A stretch of DNA of 64,000 nucleotides from an uncultured Clostridia bacterium (GTDB taxonomy: Bacteria; Bacillota; Clostridia; TANB77; UBA1234), in NCBI GenBank assembly GCA_934149305.1, contig CAKPEF010000002.1:62001-126000 (forward strand). Reading direction: 5' to 3'. This document shows, piece by piece, positions 8,425 to 17,638 of this stretch. The translations under genes and the position numbers were made by a program. How positions within the stretch are numbered: the stretch's first letter is position 1; each line of letters starts with the position of its first letter. The notes under the pieces are model-generated. The model searched no databases, was not told where the DNA came from, and worked only from the letters and a program-made list of their open reading frames with translations.

Positions 8425-8490
8425 GCCAAAGAACACAATAGCAAAAAAGTAGTAGCAAAAAGAAGTAGAGAACAAAAACGATTCGAACCC
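8425..8490 (+). repeat. 66-bp direct repeat, copy 2, preceded by a tRNA 3'-end-like stretch
   Basis: A perfect copy of 8245-8310. The bases before it (GCGAATCCCTAGAACGAAGCC) look like a worn tRNA T arm and 3' end, as would arise from tandem duplication or site-specific integration and excision at tRNA-Ser. Confidence 0.85.
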
Positions 8491-8495
8491 TAAAC

Positions 8496-8522
8496 AAAAA
8501 ACCACTACATATTGTAGTGGTT
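8496..8522. terminator. Bidirectional hairpin terminator
   Basis: AAAACCACTAC-ATATT-GTAGTGGTTTT between the repeat and the convergent tRNA-Met. Confidence 0.75.
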
Positions 8523-8523
8523 T

Positions 8524-8600
8524 TGGTAGCGGATGTGGGATTTGAACCTACGACCTACCGGGTATGAACCGGGCGCTCTAGCCAACTGAGCTAATCCGCC
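8524..8600 (-). tRNA. tRNA-Met (CAT), elongator
   Basis: On the minus strand: acceptor GGCGGAT, D arm AGCTCAGTTGGCTAGAGC, loop TTCATAC, ending with an ACCA tail. The loop TTCATAC is typical of elongator Met; tRNA-Ile2 usually has CTCATAA. Confidence 0.9.
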
Positions 8601-8675
8601 ATAACGACAATACTTATTATAAGCAAAAAAAGCATATTTGTCAACTACAAAAACAAATATTTTGTGATATTCACT

Positions 8676-8824
8676 AAAAGTGTGTTACTATATAGTCTTC
8701 AAAATAAAAAGTATATGTCAAATGTAAATGCGTGCTGTAAAAGTGTAGCGGAGCACAGTGTGCTCCATAAAAACATTATAATTCAGCTTTGTCATAAATT
8801 AAGTCTAGATAGTAACAAAAGTAT
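8676..8824 (+). mobile_element. MITE-like element, type B, with 7/8 target duplication
   Basis: Element 8684-8816 begins GTTACTATATAGTCTTC and ends AAGTCTAGATAGTAAC. It is flanked by AAAAGTGT (8676-8683) and AAAAGTAT (8817-8824). The core GGAGCACAGTGTGCTCC is at about 8749-8765. It carries in-frame start codons that would wrongly extend the next gene by 60 codons. Confidence 0.8.
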
Positions 8825-8843
8825 TATAAATATAGGAGAAAAA

Positions 8844-10406
8844 ATGATTAGGTTAAAAGATATAAAAATAAGAAAAGATTATACCAAAGATCAGCTTATA
8901 GAACATGTTTGCAAAGAAAATAAGATTTTACTAAAAGATGTTAAAGATTATAGAATATATAAAAAGTCAATTGATGCAAGAAATAAAAACGACATTTTTT
9001 ATGTGTACACAATTGACATTTTGTTAGAAAATGAGAGTAAGTACAATAGATTTGAGCATGTAGAGTTAATAGATGAAACAAAGATAAATATAAATATAAG
9101 AAGAAAAAGTGATTTGAGACCAGTTATAATAGGTGCTGGCCCAGCCGGTCTTTTTGCTGCATTAACACTTTCACAAAATGGAGTTAAACCAATAATAATT
9201 GAGCAGGGAAAATGTGTAGAAGAACGTCAAAAAGATGTTGATTTGTTCTGGAAAGAAGGGAAACTAAATACATTATCAAATGTTCAATTTGGCGAGGGCG
9301 GAGCCGGTACATTTTCAGATGGAAAGTTAACAACAGGCGTAAATGATCCTTTGTGTAAAAAAGTGCTTAGAGAATTTTACAATTTTGGAGCACCAGAGCA
9401 GATTTTATACACAAGTAAACCACATATAGGTACAGACAATTTAATTAGAATAGTTAAAAATATTAGAGAAGAAATAATAAGACTTGGTGGCGAAGTGTAT
9501 TTTAATGAAAAAGCAGAGGATTTTGAGATAGAAGATGGAAAGATAAAAAAGATTATTTGCACAAGTGGAAGAAGCTTTGAGACTGATGCAGTTATATTTG
9601 CAATTGGACATAGTGCAAGAGATACATTTGAAAAGTTATATTCTAAAGGCATTAAAATGGAAAAGAAAAATTTTAGTGTAGGCGTTAGAATAGAACACAA
9701 GCAAGAGCTTATAAATAAATCTCAGTATGGTGAGAGAACAAAATTAAATTTACCACCTGCAGAATACAAACTTGCATATCATGGAAAAGATAGGTCATGT
9801 TATACATTTTGCATGTGTCCTGGAGGAGTAGTTGTTGCTTCATCTAGTGAAGATGGAACGATAGTTACAAACGGAATGAGCAAGTTTAAAAGAGATGGTG
9901 AAAATGCTAATAGTGCAATACTAGTTAGTGTCACGCCAGAAGATTTTAAAGGTGAGTCACCTTTGCTAGGAGTGTATTTTCAAAAACAATTAGAAGAGAC
10001 AGCTTTTAGAGTAGGGGGTAAAGATTATAAAGCGCCGGCGCAACTAGTAGGAGACTTTTTAAAGCACAAGAAATCAGAGAAATTTAAAAGCGTAAAACCA
10101 ACATATTTGCCAGGAGTGAAGTTTACAGATTTACACGAAGTGCTTCCAGATTTTATAACTAAAACAATGGAAGAAGGAATTTTATATTTTGATAAAAAAA
10201 TAAAAGGATTTGCAAACGAAGATGCAATTATGACAGGAGTTGAAACTAGGAGTTCTTCTCCAGTTAAGATACTAAGAAACGAAAAATACGAGGCAAATGT
10301 TGAGGGAATTTATCCATGTGGCGAGGGTGCAGGATATGCCGGCGGAATAATGACAGCCGCAGTTGATGGCATAAAATGTGCAATAGCAATATGCGAAAAA
10401 GAATAA
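8844..10406 (+). CDS. FAD-dependent oxidoreductase (COG2509-like)
   Basis: 520 residues from ATG 8844, chosen because AGGAG lies 6-10 bases upstream; the in-frame extension to 8664 only translates the MITE. After an N-terminal lead-in domain (about 1-85), the Rossmann motif VIIGAGPAGLFAALTLSQNG (about 93) binds FAD. FGEGGAGTFSDGKLTTGVND, typical of this family of uncharacterised dehydrogenases, follows, and GEGAGYAGGIMTAAVDGI near the end is the second FAD-contact motif. The substrate is unknown for the family. It stands alone, with its own upstream region and a promoter for the next gene behind it. Confidence 0.85.
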   Translation: MIRLKDIKIRKDYTKDQLIEHVCKENKILLKDVKDYRIYKKSIDARNKNDIFYVYTIDILLENESKYNRFEHVELIDETKININIRRKSDLRPVIIGAGPAGLFAALTLSQNGVKPIIIEQGKCVEERQKDVDLFWKEGKLNTLSNVQFGEGGAGTFSDGKLTTGVNDPLCKKVLREFYNFGAPEQILYTSKPHIGTDNLIRIVKNIREEIIRLGGEVYFNEKAEDFEIEDGKIKKIICTSGRSFETDAVIFAIGHSARDTFEKLYSKGIKMEKKNFSVGVRIEHKQELINKSQYGERTKLNLPPAEYKLAYHGKDRSCYTFCMCPGGVVVASSSEDGTIVTNGMSKFKRDGENANSAILVSVTPEDFKGESPLLGVYFQKQLEETAFRVGGKDYKAPAQLVGDFLKHKKSEKFKSVKPTYLPGVKFTDLHEVLPDFITKTMEEGILYFDKKIKGFANEDAIMTGVETRSSSPVKILRNEKYEANVEGIYPCGEGAGYAGGIMTAAVDGIKCAIAICEKE

Positions 10407-10477
10407 AGGGATTTAGTTTATATAATGTTAACTAAAATATGCAGTAAGCTTTCGATTTCTTCATAAAGTCAGCAAAT

Positions 10478-10506
10478 TTGACTAATTATGTAAAATGATG
10501 TATAAT
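10478..10506 (+). promoter_or_regulatory. Promoter before the small membrane protein
   Basis: TTGACT (10478-10483), 17-base spacer, TATAAT (10501-10506). A strong AGGAGG at 10529-10534 follows. Confidence 0.7.
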
Positions 10507-10592
10507 ATATTTATAAATTTATTTTTTTAGGAGGTTGCTATCAAAAAAGACATGCCTGCTTTTATGAGGTGTTCTGTGATAGCGAAGAAATT

Positions 10593-10919
10593 ATGAAAAA
10601 GAAATATTTGGTTTTTGTTGGTATTATTGCAATACTCTTAGCTGGTGTTACATTTGGTGCTGCTGGACTTGGTGTTATGGCTGCATATACTACTGGTTGC
10701 GGTAGCATAGGAGACGAAATAAGCGGAGATATGGCACTAGAATGTGCGATTCCGCTTCTTATCGTTTTAGGCATCGGTAGCATTCCAGTGGTAATTGCAT
10801 ATGCAAAATTCTATTTTCTTTGTGTTGTTGCAGAAGCTAATAAGATTTTCGGCAATCACAGGAAAGAAGAAATATATATGCAAAAGGCTGAGAAAATGTG
10901 GTCCAAAATCAATGGCTAA
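10593..10919 (+). CDS. Small membrane protein, unknown function
   Basis: 108 residues from ATG 10593. Two hydrophobic segments (about 5-30 and 52-78) flank a Cys-containing loop (TTGCGS and ALECAIP, two Cys that could pair outside the cell). The end is charged and cytoplasmic-looking. The strong AGGAGG at 10529-10534 is too far from this ATG. A 14-codon reading frame (ATG 10552 to TGA 10596) lies between and overlaps the gene start as ATGA, so translation may be coupled. An in-frame GTG at 10569 is an alternative start. The protein family was not recognised. Confidence 0.6.
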   Translation: MKKKYLVFVGIIAILLAGVTFGAAGLGVMAAYTTGCGSIGDEISGDMALECAIPLLIVLGIGSIPVVIAYAKFYFLCVVAEANKIFGNHRKEEIYMQKAEKMWSKING

Positions 10920-10925
10920 ACGAAT

Positions 10926-10951
10926 GGGTGGAGATTTCCGCCCTATTTTTT
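10926..10951 (+). terminator. Rho-independent terminator
   Basis: GGGTGGA (10926-10932) pairs with TCCGCCC (10937-10943) and is followed by a T-rich run. Confidence 0.75.
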
Positions 10952-10956
10952 GTATA

Positions 10957-11018
10957 AAAAATGAACCCTACTTGTTAAACTTTTTGCCTAACAAGTAGGG
11001 CTCAATTCATTTTTTTAC
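10957..11018. terminator. Long hairpin terminator serving the convergent minus-strand gene
   Basis: CCCTACTTGTTA (10966-10977) pairs with TAACAAGTAGGG (10989-11000), and A- and T-runs on either side extend the stem. It probably stops transcription from both directions. Confidence 0.8.
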
Positions 11019-11029
11019 CTTTTTAATAA

Positions 11030-12739
11030 CTATTTTATTTTTATTCCATATATTTTCTGACCTCTTGTGCCGATTACAATTATATCATTATAAATTGCAG
11101 GTGATCCCTCCATATTTCCACCGCCGGTGTTCAAAACATATAGGGTTTCGCCAGTTTTTGCATCTATTAGATGAATCTTACCATATGCATCACAAAATAT
11201 AACGTAGCCTTTGCCATCTTTACTATATACTGCTGTAGGAGAACTCCATGAATATATGGTTAAATCTTTTTCCCATACAAGAGCACCTGTATCTTTGCTT
11301 AGCGCTACAATTTTTCCAGAATTAAAAGTTTTTCCAGTTTTGGCGGCATTGAAAATCACTAAATCTGAAATATCGTTTTTGCCAACTATTGGAGAAGATA
11401 AAAAACCGCCATTGACATTCGCGTCATAAGTGCATTCTATCGTATATTCCCAAACTTTTTCGCCTGTAGTTCCATCTATTTTTCTAATATAAGCAGGAGC
11501 TTTTTGTCTTCTTCTATCTACTTCAGAAGAAGCATATAGCATTATTTTTCCGCTTTCTTCTTCGAGACCAAGTGTTGCATCGCAATCATCTTCCATAAAG
11601 TGAAGCCATACAGGAGTGAGTGTTTTTAAATCTAAACATTGCAAATATCCATGATTGTTTATAAAAAACGCATAATTTTTGTATATGGTCATTGCGTTTT
11701 CTGTGCCGGCTGCTCTACCGTTTATAGTATATCTGTATCTTGTTATCTTAGGATCTATTTGAATAGTTCCATTTGTTTTATCAAAATTTGTATTTAATTT
11801 TACTATATATATTACACCATTTTCACCTGGTAAAAACATTGTATCAGTTTTTGCATCTATCACAGGATTGCCATCAAAAGCTCCCCAACCAATGTATGCA
11901 AATTTATCTCTACCATTTATAAAACAAAGTTCTTTGCCATCAATCAAACTAAAAATAAAATATCCCATTTTAACAGCTTTGCCGTTATTGGTATCAATAC
12001 CTTGACCAACATAAAGCAAAGGATATCCTCTTGGATCTATTGTAACGCTACCTTTTATACAACTTGGAATCTTTATTTTGTCTCTAGTTTTTTCACCAGT
12101 TTCTAAATCAAAAAAATGAATGTAAGAATCAAGAGCACCATAGATAACTTCTGTAAAATTTTCTTTTTGTTTAAACTTATCATAAATATTCATCTGCATT
12201 TTCACATCGTCATCCCACGTAATTATAGATGGTTGACCATTCCAACCAACGCCACCCCAACCATCAATTTTACCTATTGTATTTGTCCAAATCTTTTCAA
12301 GTTTATTTTCTACAACATTGACAGTTCCATAACTTGCAGAATCTCTATAATTATTTCCTCTAAAGGTTGTAATACCTTTAACATCTGAATAATTATCTGT
12401 GCCAATCATATCTACATAAGAAAGATATGATGTTTCTCCACTTTCATATTTTATTTGATATTTCATATTAAAATTTTGTATGTCACTAGATGTAGTTGAA
12501 TGTGGCTTAATAAAATCTTCACCAGAAGAAACTATCTTTGTAGAAGTTTTTTCACAAGAGTCAACTTTATCTTCATTTATATCTATTAAACTGATTTTTT
12601 CTTCATCGCCACTTGCATTTACAACAATTGCAGAATACCCATGGTCACTTGCAATGTTAGCATTATCTTTAAACACTGATTGAAGAAAAAAAGATAGTAG
12701 CAAAACAACTACTAATGATATTAAAATCTTGTTTTTCAT
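11030..12739 (-). CDS. Membrane-anchored PQQ-type beta-propeller protein
   Basis: 569 residues. An N-terminal hydrophobic anchor (about 4-22) is followed by a disordered linker to about 110, then a chain of propeller blades. Blade signatures recur, such as TTGEKVWEYTIE, DTGALVWEKDL and AKTGETLYVLNTGGG, the PQQ/BamB-like repeat. The short motif TTFRGNNYRD before the blades is frequent in clostridial relatives. No catalytic or PQQ-ligand residues can be assigned, so a scaffold or ligand-binding role outside the membrane is the best guess. It is transcribed alone, divergently from the giant surface protein and convergently with the small membrane gene. Confidence 0.75.
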   Translation of the reverse strand: MKNKILISLVVVLLLSFFLQSVFKDNANIASDHGYSAIVVNASGDEEKISLIDINEDKVDSCEKTSTKIVSSGEDFIKPHSTTSSDIQNFNMKYQIKYESGETSYLSYVDMIGTDNYSDVKGITTFRGNNYRDSASYGTVNVVENKLEKIWTNTIGKIDGWGGVGWNGQPSIITWDDDVKMQMNIYDKFKQKENFTEVIYGALDSYIHFFDLETGEKTRDKIKIPSCIKGSVTIDPRGYPLLYVGQGIDTNNGKAVKMGYFIFSLIDGKELCFINGRDKFAYIGWGAFDGNPVIDAKTDTMFLPGENGVIYIVKLNTNFDKTNGTIQIDPKITRYRYTINGRAAGTENAMTIYKNYAFFINNHGYLQCLDLKTLTPVWLHFMEDDCDATLGLEEESGKIMLYASSEVDRRRQKAPAYIRKIDGTTGEKVWEYTIECTYDANVNGGFLSSPIVGKNDISDLVIFNAAKTGKTFNSGKIVALSKDTGALVWEKDLTIYSWSSPTAVYSKDGKGYVIFCDAYGKIHLIDAKTGETLYVLNTGGGNMEGSPAIYNDIIVIGTRGQKIYGIKIK

Positions 12740-12879
12740 TTTATCCCTCGTAAATCAAATTTTCAAAATTATTATAGTATAGTGTGTAGAAAAGTGCAAT
12801 AATTTGGCTAAATTTGTAATGGACTTTTTAATCATATAGTGGTAATCTAATTATATATAGGTATTTTAGGAGGATGCAT

Positions 12880-15800
12880 ATGAAAAAGCTTTTGAAAAAC
12901 CCAAAAGAAAAAATCAAATCACCAAAAGGCCTTTCTATGATTACTTTAGTAATTACAATAGTTGTAGTTGTAATTATAGCAACGATTTCGATAGTTGCTA
13001 ACTTAGGAACGATAGATGAATCTGCAATTGCAGATTATAGGCACGAATTAAAAAATGTCGAAGTCAGCGTTTCTGCAGTTAGAATAAGTAATCAAAAAGG
13101 TGGAATAGGTGAAGAATTTAAAGAAGAAGGTTTTTACCCTGTACTAATAGAAAATCCACCACAAGAATTTGTAAGTTTTGAAGAAAACGAATTCAAAGGA
13201 TATGTAGTAGATTTAAGTAAAATAAAAGAGAACGAAACCAAAAAGGGAAAAGATTATAAAAAATATATTGAATCATTAACATCAATAAAAACCATAACAT
13301 TTGGAAACAAAGGAACAGACAATGATGTATTTATTTACGATGCTACCGGAAAGGTATATTATGCAAAAGGCTTTTACATAAAAGGTGGCGTGTACTATTC
13401 AGATGTTCTTACAAAAGATGGACCTATAATAACGGCCGACTTAAATTATAACGAAGAAAGAACAGAAGCTGTTATAACAATTTCAGTCGCACCAGAAGTA
13501 AGTGATGAAAACTTAAAAGTATATGTAAATAATTCGCTTGTAAATAAAGAAGATGATGGTACATATAAATATACGGCAACAAATAACGGTGTGTATATAA
13601 TCACCGCTGAAGAAGATAGCGAAAGAGTATCAATAAAAAGAGTTGGCGTAACAGAAATAAAATCAATCGAATACAAGATTACATATCATTTTAAAGATGG
13701 AAGCGAAAATGAGCAAGTAATTAAAAAGAGTAACGAACCTATAAGATTAAAATACAAAGCAAGAGAAGGATATATTTTAGAGGGATGGAGCAAGAGTGAC
13801 ACATCAGTTACTTCTGAATATATGCCAGGCAGTCTATTTAACGAAAATGCAGACACAGATTTGTATGCAGTATGGAAAGAGGGAGAACCTGCAATATATA
13901 CAATAACATTTAACGCGAATGGTGGTAAGGGTGCTCCAAAGCCAATAAAGAAAACACAAAGATTACCAGTAACATTGCCATCAGGTGATGAACTACCAAC
14001 AAAGACAGGTTCAACATTCGTAGCATGGAGCATATCATCAGACAAAGAAAATGTAGAAGAAAGATATGCAGAAGGCGCAGAATATACAAAAGATAATAAT
14101 GTGACATTATTTGCAATATGGCAAGAAAGTGATGTAAGAGTTGAAGCAGTTGTTGTTCCAGAGGGAGCAGGAAATGTAGTAGGAACAGGCGTAAAAGAGG
14201 TAGGCAATATAGTTTATGTAACTGCTGTTGCAAATAAAGGGTACGCATTTGATAAATGGAAAGTTTTAAGTAATAATACAAAATTAGAGAATACATATGC
14301 AGAAAAAACAAAATTTACAATGCCAGGTACCAAAGTAACATTGCAAGCAACATTTAAAGAGACAAGTTATGACTATGTAATAAAATATGATTCAAATGGT
14401 GGAAGTAATGCACCAAACACACAATATAAGAAGCAAAATCAAGATATAACGATAAGCACAATGTTACCAACTAGAAGTGGATATAAGTTTACAGGTTGGG
14501 ATGACACAGCCTTAGCAACAACAGTAAAATACCACCCTGGTGATACATATTCAAAAAATGCAAGTGCAATACTATATGCAGTATGGGAAAAGAATACAGA
14601 TGAAGTTACATTAACATTTGATTCAAATGGTGGAACAAAAGCACCAAAGAGTATAACAAAACCAAAAGACACAATAATATCAATACCTACAGAAAAGCCA
14701 GTAAGAAACAACTTATTATTCTTGGGTTGGAGCGAAGATAAAGAAGCAACAGTTCCAGAGTACAGAATAAGCGATTCGTATACACTGGCAGAAAACGAAA
14801 CACTTTATGCAGTATGGTCAGATTCAGAAAAAGCAGTAGTAAATATAACGGCAGGCGAAGAAAACGACAACTTAGTCCTATTTGGAAATGCAGTAGATAA
14901 CGGTGGAATAGTAAAATATGCATGGACAAATGAATTCTATTCTGAATCAAATCAAAACAAAATAAGTTGGGTAAGCCTAAGTAGCAGACAAGATGAAGTA
15001 TCAATCAAAAAAGATGTATTAAAATCAGGAATGCATTATTTCTATGTACAAGACATAGATGGAAATATATCATATGCATCAATAGATGTATATAAACTAA
15101 CATTTAAGTCAGATGTAAACGGAAGTGTATTTGTAACAAAATATAAAGCTGCAGGATTTGGCATAGAGCTTACAAAGCAAAAACCAAAAAAGACAATGCA
15201 AGCATTTAAAGCATGGAAATCAGAAAAAGACAATAGAGTATATTCAAAACATGAAAAATACATATTAGATAGCGATGAAACATTCGTACCAGTATGGGGG
15301 GATGCAATAGCATATATTCCATCAACAGACACATATTATTTATCGACACAAGAGGCAGTTGAAGCAATACCAACAGATTGCACAGATTATGTGTTAATAA
15401 AACTAGTAGCAAATGATCCATCTGATGGAGTAACAATAAAAGCAGGACAAAAAGTATCGTTAAATACAGAAACATTTATGATAAACTCAAATAACACCAC
15501 AATCAGCATAGAAGAAGGCGGAGCATTCAAATTAGTTGGAGGAACCGTAAAAGGCTCAAATTACGCCATAAGAAACTTTGGTAAGCTAGAAGTAAGTGGA
15601 GGAACAATAAATGCAAAATACGCGGTATATAACGCCAAAGAAATGGTAATGGGAGATAGTAGCATAGAATTTGCAAAAGATAGTGCAAAATTAGAAGGAA
15701 CAAGAAGCTCATATATAAAAGCAAATGCAGAAGCAACACTTGCAATATATAACGGAAGCTTCACTGATTACAGAAACACAGAAACAGGTGGAACATATTC

Positions 15801-17262
15801 AGTAGATGTAACAGGAGCAACAATAAGAGATGGCTTCAAACTAAGAAAAATCGGTGATTCAACAACATCATCAATAATAACAACAATCGTACAAAAACTA
15901 AAAATAGCGCAAACAGTAGTAGCGGGAACAGAAGCGAAACCAGTAGAAAAGAAAATAACACTATCGTGTGACAACAACAACTTCACATTCCAATATAGCC
16001 TAGATGGTGGAACAACATGGATAACAGGAAAAGAAGTAAATGTAATAGACAATGGAAAAGTATATGGAAGAATAGTAGATCAAGATGGAGTAGCAGACAT
16101 AATCGACACAACAGTAAGTGATATAGTAGAACTAAAAGTCACATTTGATGCTCAAGGAAAGGTAACAAATCCATCACAAATAAGTGTAAAATATAAGAGA
16201 ACTTATGGAGATAAACTACCTGCAATCAACGACAGTAGCTTGGATTACTACTTTTTAGGGTGGTATACGGCTTCAACAGGAGGAACACAGGTGAAAAATA
16301 CGGATAATGTAACAATAGCAACGGATCACACGTTATATGCGCAGTGGAAGGCGAAGTATGCGACTGTCACATATAGCCCAGGAGCATATGCATCAAGTTT
16401 AAGTGCAAATTGTTGTATAAATGGAACTTGGAGCGGATACTATGCATCTGGTTCATATACTGGAAGTAGTCCACAACAAATGATTTTAATAGGAAATACA
16501 TACAGAACAGTATTTGTTACAAAAGAAAATTATGAAACTTATATAAAGAGTGGAGGAACAGCTACAGAAGATGGAAAGTACTATGCAGTAAATAGAGGAA
16601 TGCCAAGCAATCCTAGTTCAAACGACTATAGATACGAATTCGAATGTTGGCGTGACGCAAACGGAAACAAAATCACAAGTAGTTCTGTAGTTTCAATTAC
16701 AGGAGATCATACAATAACTGCTTCATGGAGCAAGGTAAGCTGTAAGTGCTCAAAATGTTCAAAAACATATTTAACAGATTGTAATTGCACAAACAGTATA
16801 TGTAGCAAATGTAGTGGTAATGTGTGCACATATCACTGCCCAGGCCACACATATTATTGCTCATGTAGTGCATGTTCTAATGAAGTTTCTACGAGTGGAG
16901 CAAGATGCTCATCATGTAGTTCAAACGATTGTAGTACTTGTGGAAGTTGTTATAATTGTTGCCCAGGACATAGCTCAGGAGGGGGAAGTTCTGGTGGCGG
17001 AAACACTTGTACATTCTGTTCTGGAAGCGGAGTAGTTGCCGCAACAATAGAAGTGGTTTCTTCATATAATACAGGTTCGCCATGTTCTTGTGGAAATAGT
17101 GATTTGTACCTTGAAGAAAGATGCACAGGTTGCGGTTCAACATATTCAAATTCACATGCAACGTGTATTGTATGTGGTGGCAGTTGGGGACCATGGAAAC
17201 AACAACATGCTAATTGTAAAGTGAAGTGTGGGCATTGTAATGGTACGGGCCAAAGTAACTAA
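12880..17262 (+). CDS. Giant pilin-like surface protein with InlB/bacterial repeats and Cys-rich DnaJ-like tail
   Basis: 1460 residues from ATG 12880; AGGAGG (12868-12873) gives proper spacing there, while ATG 12874 touches the RBS. N-terminus: a basic lead, then KGLSMITLVITIVVVVIIA, a type IV pilin-like helix lacking the usual Glu5. Repeats of the Listeria-Bacteroides type follow, each with a FDSNGG-like start and GW...YAVW end (about 265-335, 345-415, 500-570, 575-645 and later), plus a bacterial-repeat domain ending TLQATFKET. A beta-helix-like stretch lies near 900-970. The last about 200 residues are extremely Cys-rich with CTFCSGSG and CGHCNGTG, the DnaJ zinc-finger pattern CxxCxGxG. 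The C-terminal part can apparently be swapped with the inverted cassette downstream. Surface adhesin or appendage tip is inference. Confidence 0.8.
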   Translation: MKKLLKNPKEKIKSPKGLSMITLVITIVVVVIIATISIVANLGTIDESAIADYRHELKNVEVSVSAVRISNQKGGIGEEFKEEGFYPVLIENPPQEFVSFEENEFKGYVVDLSKIKENETKKGKDYKKYIESLTSIKTITFGNKGTDNDVFIYDATGKVYYAKGFYIKGGVYYSDVLTKDGPIITADLNYNEERTEAVITISVAPEVSDENLKVYVNNSLVNKEDDGTYKYTATNNGVYIITAEEDSERVSIKRVGVTEIKSIEYKITYHFKDGSENEQVIKKSNEPIRLKYKAREGYILEGWSKSDTSVTSEYMPGSLFNENADTDLYAVWKEGEPAIYTITFNANGGKGAPKPIKKTQRLPVTLPSGDELPTKTGSTFVAWSISSDKENVEERYAEGAEYTKDNNVTLFAIWQESDVRVEAVVVPEGAGNVVGTGVKEVGNIVYVTAVANKGYAFDKWKVLSNNTKLENTYAEKTKFTMPGTKVTLQATFKETSYDYVIKYDSNGGSNAPNTQYKKQNQDITISTMLPTRSGYKFTGWDDTALATTVKYHPGDTYSKNASAILYAVWEKNTDEVTLTFDSNGGTKAPKSITKPKDTIISIPTEKPVRNNLLFLGWSEDKEATVPEYRISDSYTLAENETLYAVWSDSEKAVVNITAGEENDNLVLFGNAVDNGGIVKYAWTNEFYSESNQNKISWVSLSSRQDEVSIKKDVLKSGMHYFYVQDIDGNISYASIDVYKLTFKSDVNGSVFVTKYKAAGFGIELTKQKPKKTMQAFKAWKSEKDNRVYSKHEKYILDSDETFVPVWGDAIAYIPSTDTYYLSTQEAVEAIPTDCTDYVLIKLVANDPSDGVTIKAGQKVSLNTETFMINSNNTTISIEEGGAFKLVGGTVKGSNYAIRNFGKLEVSGGTINAKYAVYNAKEMVMGDSSIEFAKDSAKLEGTRSSYIKANAEATLAIYNGSFTDYRNTETGGTYSVDVTGATIRDGFKLRKIGDSTTSSIITTIVQKLKIAQTVVAGTEAKPVEKKITLSCDNNNFTFQYSLDGGTTWITGKEVNVIDNGKVYGRIVDQDGVADIIDTTVSDIVELKVTFDAQGKVTNPSQISVKYKRTYGDKLPAINDSSLDYYFLGWYTASTGGTQVKNTDNVTIATDHTLYAQWKAKYATVTYSPGAYASSLSANCCINGTWSGYYASGSYTGSSPQQMILIGNTYRTVFVTKENYETYIKSGGTATEDGKYYAVNRGMPSNPSSNDYRYEFECWRDANGNKITSSSVVSITGDHTITASWSKVSCKCSKCSKTYLTDCNCTNSICSKCSGNVCTYHCPGHTYYCSCSACSNEVSTSGARCSSCSSNDCSTCGSCYNCCPGHSSGGGSSGGGNTCTFCSGSGVVAATIEVVSSYNTGSPCSCGNSDLYLEERCTGCGSTYSNSHATCIVCGGSWGPWKQQHANCKVKCGHCNGTGQSN
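16272..16340 (+). repeat. Recombination-type inverted repeat, left copy (inside the surface-protein gene)
   Basis: 69 bp, beginning TTCAACAGGAGGAACACAGG. It matches the minus-strand copy at about 18231-18300 with one mismatch (position 16302). Homology starts abruptly at the first base on both copies. The coded peptide is STGGTQVKNTDNVTIATDHT in both. Confidence 0.85.
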
Positions 17263-17286
17263 TATGTTTTTCTAAACATAAAATTT

Positions 17287-17325
17287 AAAGCTGAATGAAA
17301 TTTTTCAGAATTTCATTCAGCTTTT
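17287..17325 (+). terminator. Terminator of the surface-protein gene
   Basis: AAAGCTGAATGAAA pairs with TTTCATTCAGCTTT around a 10-base loop and is followed by TATATT. Confidence 0.8.
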
Positions 17326-17602
17326 ATATTGAATATTGTTATATGAGTATTTCAAAAACAGAAAAAAATTTTTTATATAGAATGCCACAACTAAAATATA
17401 TTTTTTAGCACCATTTTATTAAAATCGCAAATCTATTTGAGATAAAAATGATTTTCTTCAATTTTTTCGTACTTGTTTTATGAAAATATTCAATTTTTAT
17501 TGACTTGAACATAAACAAATGATAATTTATTCCAAAAAGCAATTTTTCAATGAACTGCGCCCCAAAAGTTAAACAAAAATGTTTAATAATGATATAAATG
17601 TT
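17326..17602. other. AT-rich non-coding spacer inside the candidate invertible segment
   Basis: No open frame of note and no tRNA. Apart from an IS-end-like stretch (listed separately) only A/T-rich sequence is seen. Confidence 0.6.
17549..17575 (+). repeat. Solitary IS3/IS150-type terminal repeat remnant
   Basis: TGAACTGCGCCCCAAAAGTT begins with TG and resembles the ends of IS150-group IS3 elements, which typically read TGxACTGxxCCCAAAAGTT. No transposase fragment or partner end was found nearby. Confidence 0.4.
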
Positions 17603-17632
17603 AAGGCACTTCTCAGAAATTGAGAGGTGCCT
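17603..17632 (-). terminator. Hairpin downstream of the silent cassette
   Basis: AGGCACTTCTCA and TGAGAGGTGCCT pair imperfectly. It sits right after the minus-strand cassette stop. Confidence 0.55.
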
Positions 17633-17638
17633 GTATTT

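Noticed and set aside
8176..8505. A 109-residue minus-strand protein in the tRNA-Ser region
   Set aside because: It translates the antisense of tRNA-Ser and the 66-bp repeats; the duplicated peptide reflects the DNA repeat, not a gene.
8664..8843. N-terminal 60-residue extension of the FAD oxidoreductase
   Set aside because: It translates the MITE-like element; the good RBS is before ATG 8844. The same applies to extensions at 30146 and 33069.
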